Assembly (NCBI GenBank): GCA_051878975.1
Contig: JBJELD010000041.1
Coordinates: 1-64,000, forward strand
DNA: 64,000 nt
DNA from: Caccovicinus sp051878975
GTDB taxonomy: Bacteria; Bacillota; Clostridia; Lachnospirales; Lachnospiraceae
Reading direction: 5' to 3'
The notes beneath the pieces were generated by a model. That model searched no databases. It was not told the origin of the DNA and saw only the letters and a list, made by a program, of their open reading frames with translations. A program made the position numbers and the translations under genes. This document shows, in pieces, positions 61,527-64,000 of this stretch. How positions within the stretch are numbered: the stretch's first letter is position 1; every line of letters begins with the position of its first letter.

Positions 61527-62381
61527 ATGTATGATTTGACGAAGGTTCATCAGGCAAATCTGGAGATCTTAAAGGAAATTGACCGGATCTGCCGGAAGTA
61601 TCGGTTAAAATATGTTCTGGACGCGGGAACGCTGATTGGAGCGGTGCGCCACCAGGGCTTTATTCCCTGGGATGATGATGCGGATGTCGCAATGACCAGA
61701 GCCAATTTTGACGCATTTTTAAAGGTAGCGCCCAGGGAGCTGCCGGAAGGAATGGAGCTGGTGATGCCTGGACAGTTTCACGGGGGAACGGGCTTCTATG
61801 ATTTTACGCCCCGCGTGATCTATAAGAACAGCCGGACCCATGAAGAGGATGAGGAGATGGCGTTTTATGACGGAAAACTGAATCATCTCTGGGTCGATCT
61901 GTTTGTGCTGGATGCACTGCCGGACAGCCGGATCGGCGCAGCGGCTGCCAAGGGCTTTCAGGCCGGAATCTACGGTCTGGCCATGGGACACCGGTACCGT
62001 CTGGATTTTGGCAAATACAGTCCCATACAGAAGCTGGCGGTGGGAGTGCTGGCCGGAATCGGGCGGTTTCTTCCGATGAAATGGATCCTGAAATGTCAAA
62101 AGGCGTTTGCGGCAAAGGACCGGAAGAAAAAGACGAAGCATCTTTTTTACAGCAATTATCAGCCGGATTATCTGTATGTAACGCTGGAGCGTGAGTGGAG
62201 CACAGAGACGGTGGATCTGCCCTTTGAGGACACCAGGCTGATGTGTCCGAAGGGCTGGCATGAAGTGCTGACCTGGGTTTACGGGGATTATCAGAAGCTG
62301 CCGCCCAAAGAGCAGCAGGTTCCCAGCCATTCCACGGTGGAGATCCAGGTGTTTGACAAAACGGAGGACCGGACAACATGA
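61527..62381 (+). CDS. LicD family phosphotransferase
   Basis: A 284-residue LicD-domain protein. It has KYRLKYVLDAGTLIGAVRHQ (about residues 24-43) followed by GFIPWDDDADVAM, the nucleotidyltransferase-like active site. LicD proteins transfer phosphocholine or other phospho-groups from CDP-linked donors to teichoic acids and glycans. No choline uptake, kinase or cytidylyltransferase genes are in the window, so the transferred group is open. It follows rfbH by 42 bases and overlaps the next GT2 gene by 4 bases. Confidence 0.88.
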   Translation: MYDLTKVHQANLEILKEIDRICRKYRLKYVLDAGTLIGAVRHQGFIPWDDDADVAMTRANFDAFLKVAPRELPEGMELVMPGQFHGGTGFYDFTPRVIYKNSRTHEEDEEMAFYDGKLNHLWVDLFVLDALPDSRIGAAAAKGFQAGIYGLAMGHRYRLDFGKYSPIQKLAVGVLAGIGRFLPMKWILKCQKAFAAKDRKKKTKHLFYSNYQPDYLYVTLEREWSTETVDLPFEDTRLMCPKGWHEVLTWVYGDYQKLPPKEQQVPSHSTVEIQVFDKTEDRTT

Positions 62382-63346
62382 TGCAGGAACAGGATGCGAA
62401 GAAGGAGAAGCTGCTTTCCGTTGTGGTTTCGGTGTACAATGAGGAGCAGGCGCTGGAGGAATTTTACCGGGAGACCAGCCGGGTTTTAAAAAATCTTGCC
62501 TGGGATTATGAACTGATTTTTGTCAATGACGGCAGCCGGGACGGAAGCCTTTCGATTTTAGAGCGGCTGGCCGGGCAGGATTCTCAGGTGAAGATCGTGA
62601 ATTTTTCGAGAAATTTCGGCCATGAGGCGGCTATGATCGCCGGTCTGGATTATAGTCGGGGCGACGGAATCGTCTGTATGGACGCGGATCTGCAGCATCC
62701 GCCGGAGTGTCTGCCGGAGATTGCGTCACGTTTTGATGAGGGCTATCAGGTCATCAATATGGTCCGCACAAAAAACAAGGATGCCGGATGGATCAAGAAT
62801 GTGACGTCTTCTGCTTTTTACTGGCTGATCAATGCCATCTCCGATGTGCATTTTGAGCCGAATGCCTCCGACTTTTTCGCTGTGGACCGGGCAGTGGCGC
62901 AGGTGCTGCGCCACAGTTACCGGGAAAAGGTCCGTTTTCTGCGGGGCTACGTGCAGAATGTGGGCTTCCGGAAGACCACGTTGACTTATGAGGCCAGACC
63001 GAGAGTGGCAGGGGAGAGCAAGTACAGCTTAAAGAAGCTGTTTGTTTTTTCGGTCAATACGATCCTGTGCTTTTCCAATATGCCGCTGAAGCTGGGAATT
63101 TATGCCGGCATGATGTCGGCGCTTCTTGGGGTGGCCGTGATGATTTATACGCTGTGCACCAGGAGCGGTGCGCCAAGCGGCTATGCCACGATTGTTGTGC
63201 TGATCTGTTTTATGTTTGCCATGCTTTTTGCAATTGTGGGAATTATCGGGGAATATATTGCTATTTTATTTTTGGAACTGAAGGACCGTCCGGTCTATAT
63301 CGTGAACGGGACCTGGAATATATCGGAAAAATTTAGGCAAAATTAA
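62378..63346 (+). CDS. GtrB/DPM1-type glycosyltransferase with two membrane segments
   Basis: A 322-residue polyprenyl-phosphate glycosyltransferase. The GT2 domain starts LLSVVVSVYNEEQALEEFYR, with VNDGSRDGSL (about residues 49-58), the metal-binding CMDADLQHPPE (about 99-109) and RPRVAGESKYSLKKLF (about 207-222). Two membrane segments follow (about 235-258 and 265-292). Such enzymes form undecaprenyl-phosphate-hexose for transfer outside the cell, which fits the GT-C-like membrane proteins nearby. Last gene of the glycan locus. Confidence 0.9.
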   Translation: MMQEQDAKKEKLLSVVVSVYNEEQALEEFYRETSRVLKNLAWDYELIFVNDGSRDGSLSILERLAGQDSQVKIVNFSRNFGHEAAMIAGLDYSRGDGIVCMDADLQHPPECLPEIASRFDEGYQVINMVRTKNKDAGWIKNVTSSAFYWLINAISDVHFEPNASDFFAVDRAVAQVLRHSYREKVRFLRGYVQNVGFRKTTLTYEARPRVAGESKYSLKKLFVFSVNTILCFSNMPLKLGIYAGMMSALLGVAVMIYTLCTRSGAPSGYATIVVLICFMFAMLFAIVGIIGEYIAILFLELKDRPVYIVNGTWNISEKFRQN

Positions 63347-63357
63347 CGAAATATACA

Positions 63358-63386
63358 TTGTTTTTTCTGAAAAAAGAGTGTATACT
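63358..63386 (+). promoter_or_regulatory. Sigma-A promoter for the HPr-like gene
   Basis: TTGTTT (63358-63363), a 17-base spacer and TATACT (63381-63386), starting 12 bases after the final glycosyltransferase gene. No terminator separates the two. Confidence 0.75.
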
Positions 63387-63456
63387 AGAAGTACTTTAGG
63401 GAGGGGTGTACTGAAAAGGGAAACTAGTGGACAAATTTTTAAAAGGAGTGACGCGT

Positions 63457-63705
63457 ATGTTGGCGAAACAGGTTGACATTGCTGCTCGCTCTGCCCGTCC
63501 ATTGCCGATTTCCTACATTATCCGAATGGCGCAGCAATTTTCCTGTGATGTTTATATTCAGGGTATGGGCATGCGGATTAACGCCAAAGATTATGATGCG
63601 ATGAAAAGAGACTGGAATCCGCAATGCAATCGGCTTGTCTTCTATCTGAATGGGGCAGATGAAGCAGCAGCTGGTGACAAAATCAAAAAAGCATTAGAGA
63701 ATTAA
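63457..63705 (+). CDS. HPr-like protein lacking the catalytic histidine
   Basis: An 82-residue protein with the length and pattern of HPr. The phosphorylation loop usually reading HARP is SARP (Ser12), so PTS phosphotransfer through His15 is impossible. The Ser46 region reads NAKDYDAM with Asp45 in place of the regulatory Ser, perhaps mimicking phosphorylation. The C-terminal FYLNGADEAAAGDKIKKAL matches HPr well. Crh of Bacillus is a known HPr relative without the His, used in catabolite regulation. AAGGAG lies 8 bases before the ATG at 63457; an upstream GTG adds 10 residues and is less likely. Confidence 0.7.
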   Translation: MLAKQVDIAARSARPLPISYIIRMAQQFSCDVYIQGMGMRINAKDYDAMKRDWNPQCNRLVFYLNGADEAAAGDKIKKALEN

Positions 63706-63709
63706 GCGC

Positions 63710-63752
63710 AAAAAAAAGCGGTGTCCTTGGGGAAGGACAGCCGCTTTTTTTT
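63710..63752. terminator. Bidirectional terminator between the HPr-like and BCCT genes
   Basis: AAAAAAAAGCGG (63710-63721) and the following TGTCC pair with GGACA and CCGCTTTTTTTT (to 63752). The A and T runs on both sides let it serve both converging genes. Confidence 0.88.
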
Positions 63753-63753
63753 G

Positions 63754-64000
63754 CTATTTTTCGTTTTCCTTCAGATACTTTCCGGCATCCAGGAAAAAGC
63801 TCCGGATAATCAGCAGGATAATGAAGCCGATCGGAAAGGCAGCCAGGATGGATACGGTCTGCAGGTTTGCCATGGAACTGTCATTGAAGATCAGCACAAT
63901 GGGGAACAGCATCAGCAGGACGGCCCAGAACAGCTTTACCTTCTGATTCGGCTCCTCATGTTCCTCTAATTCTTTATAAGAGTAGGTGGAAGCCACCATG
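63754..64000 (-). CDS. BCCT family transporter, C-terminal end (partial)
   Basis: The last 82 or so residues of a membrane protein reading leftward; the rest lies beyond the right edge. It has a membrane segment KLFWAVLLMLFPIVLIFND, then NLQTVSILAAFPIGFIILLI and a short charged tail. Tyr-Lys-Glu-rich sequence just before the first segment, and the QTVSI-x-AAFP block, match the end of betaine/choline/carnitine transporters. The ATG at the edge is internal, not the start. Confidence 0.7.
   Translation of the reverse strand, partial: MVASTYSYKELEEHEEPNQKVKLFWAVLLMLFPIVLIFNDSSMANLQTVSILAAFPIGFIILLIIRSFFLDAGKYLKENEK

Overview
The window looks like chromosomal DNA of a low-to-moderate-GC Gram-positive, most probably a Lachnospiraceae-type Clostridia. 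Evidence: the rho-rpmE-DUF1385-prmC-prfA gene order, strong AGGAGG ribosome sites, clean sigma-A promoters with 17-base spacers, an L,D-transpeptidase carrying clostridial ChW-like repeats, and a lipoprotein amino-acid ABC system. No rRNA, tRNA, CRISPR, phage or insertion sequence was seen.

Region 1 (1-11.7 kb) is housekeeping: an RluA-type pseudouridine synthase whose coding sequence carries a dense cluster of DnaA boxes, an AI-2E-type membrane protein, rarA, an alkaline-phosphatase-superfamily phosphodiesterase, rho (with a long Arg-rich repeat linker and a perfect 17-bp inverted repeat), rpmE, DUF1385, prmC, prfA and a MerR-methyltransferase fusion. Region 2 (11.7-22.4 kb): a SASA-type esterase, a remnant of a VOC gene, rmlA-rmlB-rmlD, glmM, leuA behind a long leader with a candidate 29-codon ORF, a polar amino-acid ABC transporter and a cytidylate-kinase-like protein.

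Region 3 (22.5-63.3 kb) is a very large surface-glycan locus. It encodes dTDP-rhamnose (rmlABD plus a distant rmlC), a probable dTDP-4-amino-sugar (VioA-like aminotransferase), the complete GDP-D-glycero-D-manno-heptose route (hddC-hddA-gmhB-gmhA) and CDP-4-keto-3,6-dideoxyglucose (rfbF-rfbG-rfbH). Alongside are about nine glycosyltransferases, two MOP flippases, a Wzm/Wzt ABC exporter, two acyltransferases, a LicD protein, DUF2304/DUF2142 proteins and three large multi-pass proteins resembling GT-C enzymes. A three-gene block on the minus strand (L,D-transpeptidase, WbqC-like, DegT-like) interrupts it at 28.1-31.6 kb. The window ends with an HPr-like protein lacking the catalytic histidine and the 3' end of a BCCT transporter.

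The most striking points are: (i) a 1,333-residue protein with the methyltransferase-kinase-coiled-coil order of the WbdD chain terminator, fused to two glycosyltransferase domains and placed directly after a Wzt with a C-terminal domain, suggesting a Gram-positive, ABC-dependent, chain-length-controlled glycan; (ii) a one-base frameshift near the start of that wzt; (iii) the DnaA-box cluster inside the pseudouridine synthase gene; (iv) the leuA leader ORF; (v) several promoters whose transcripts would begin almost immediately with a stem-loop. All functions are inferred from motifs read by eye; no database search was run.
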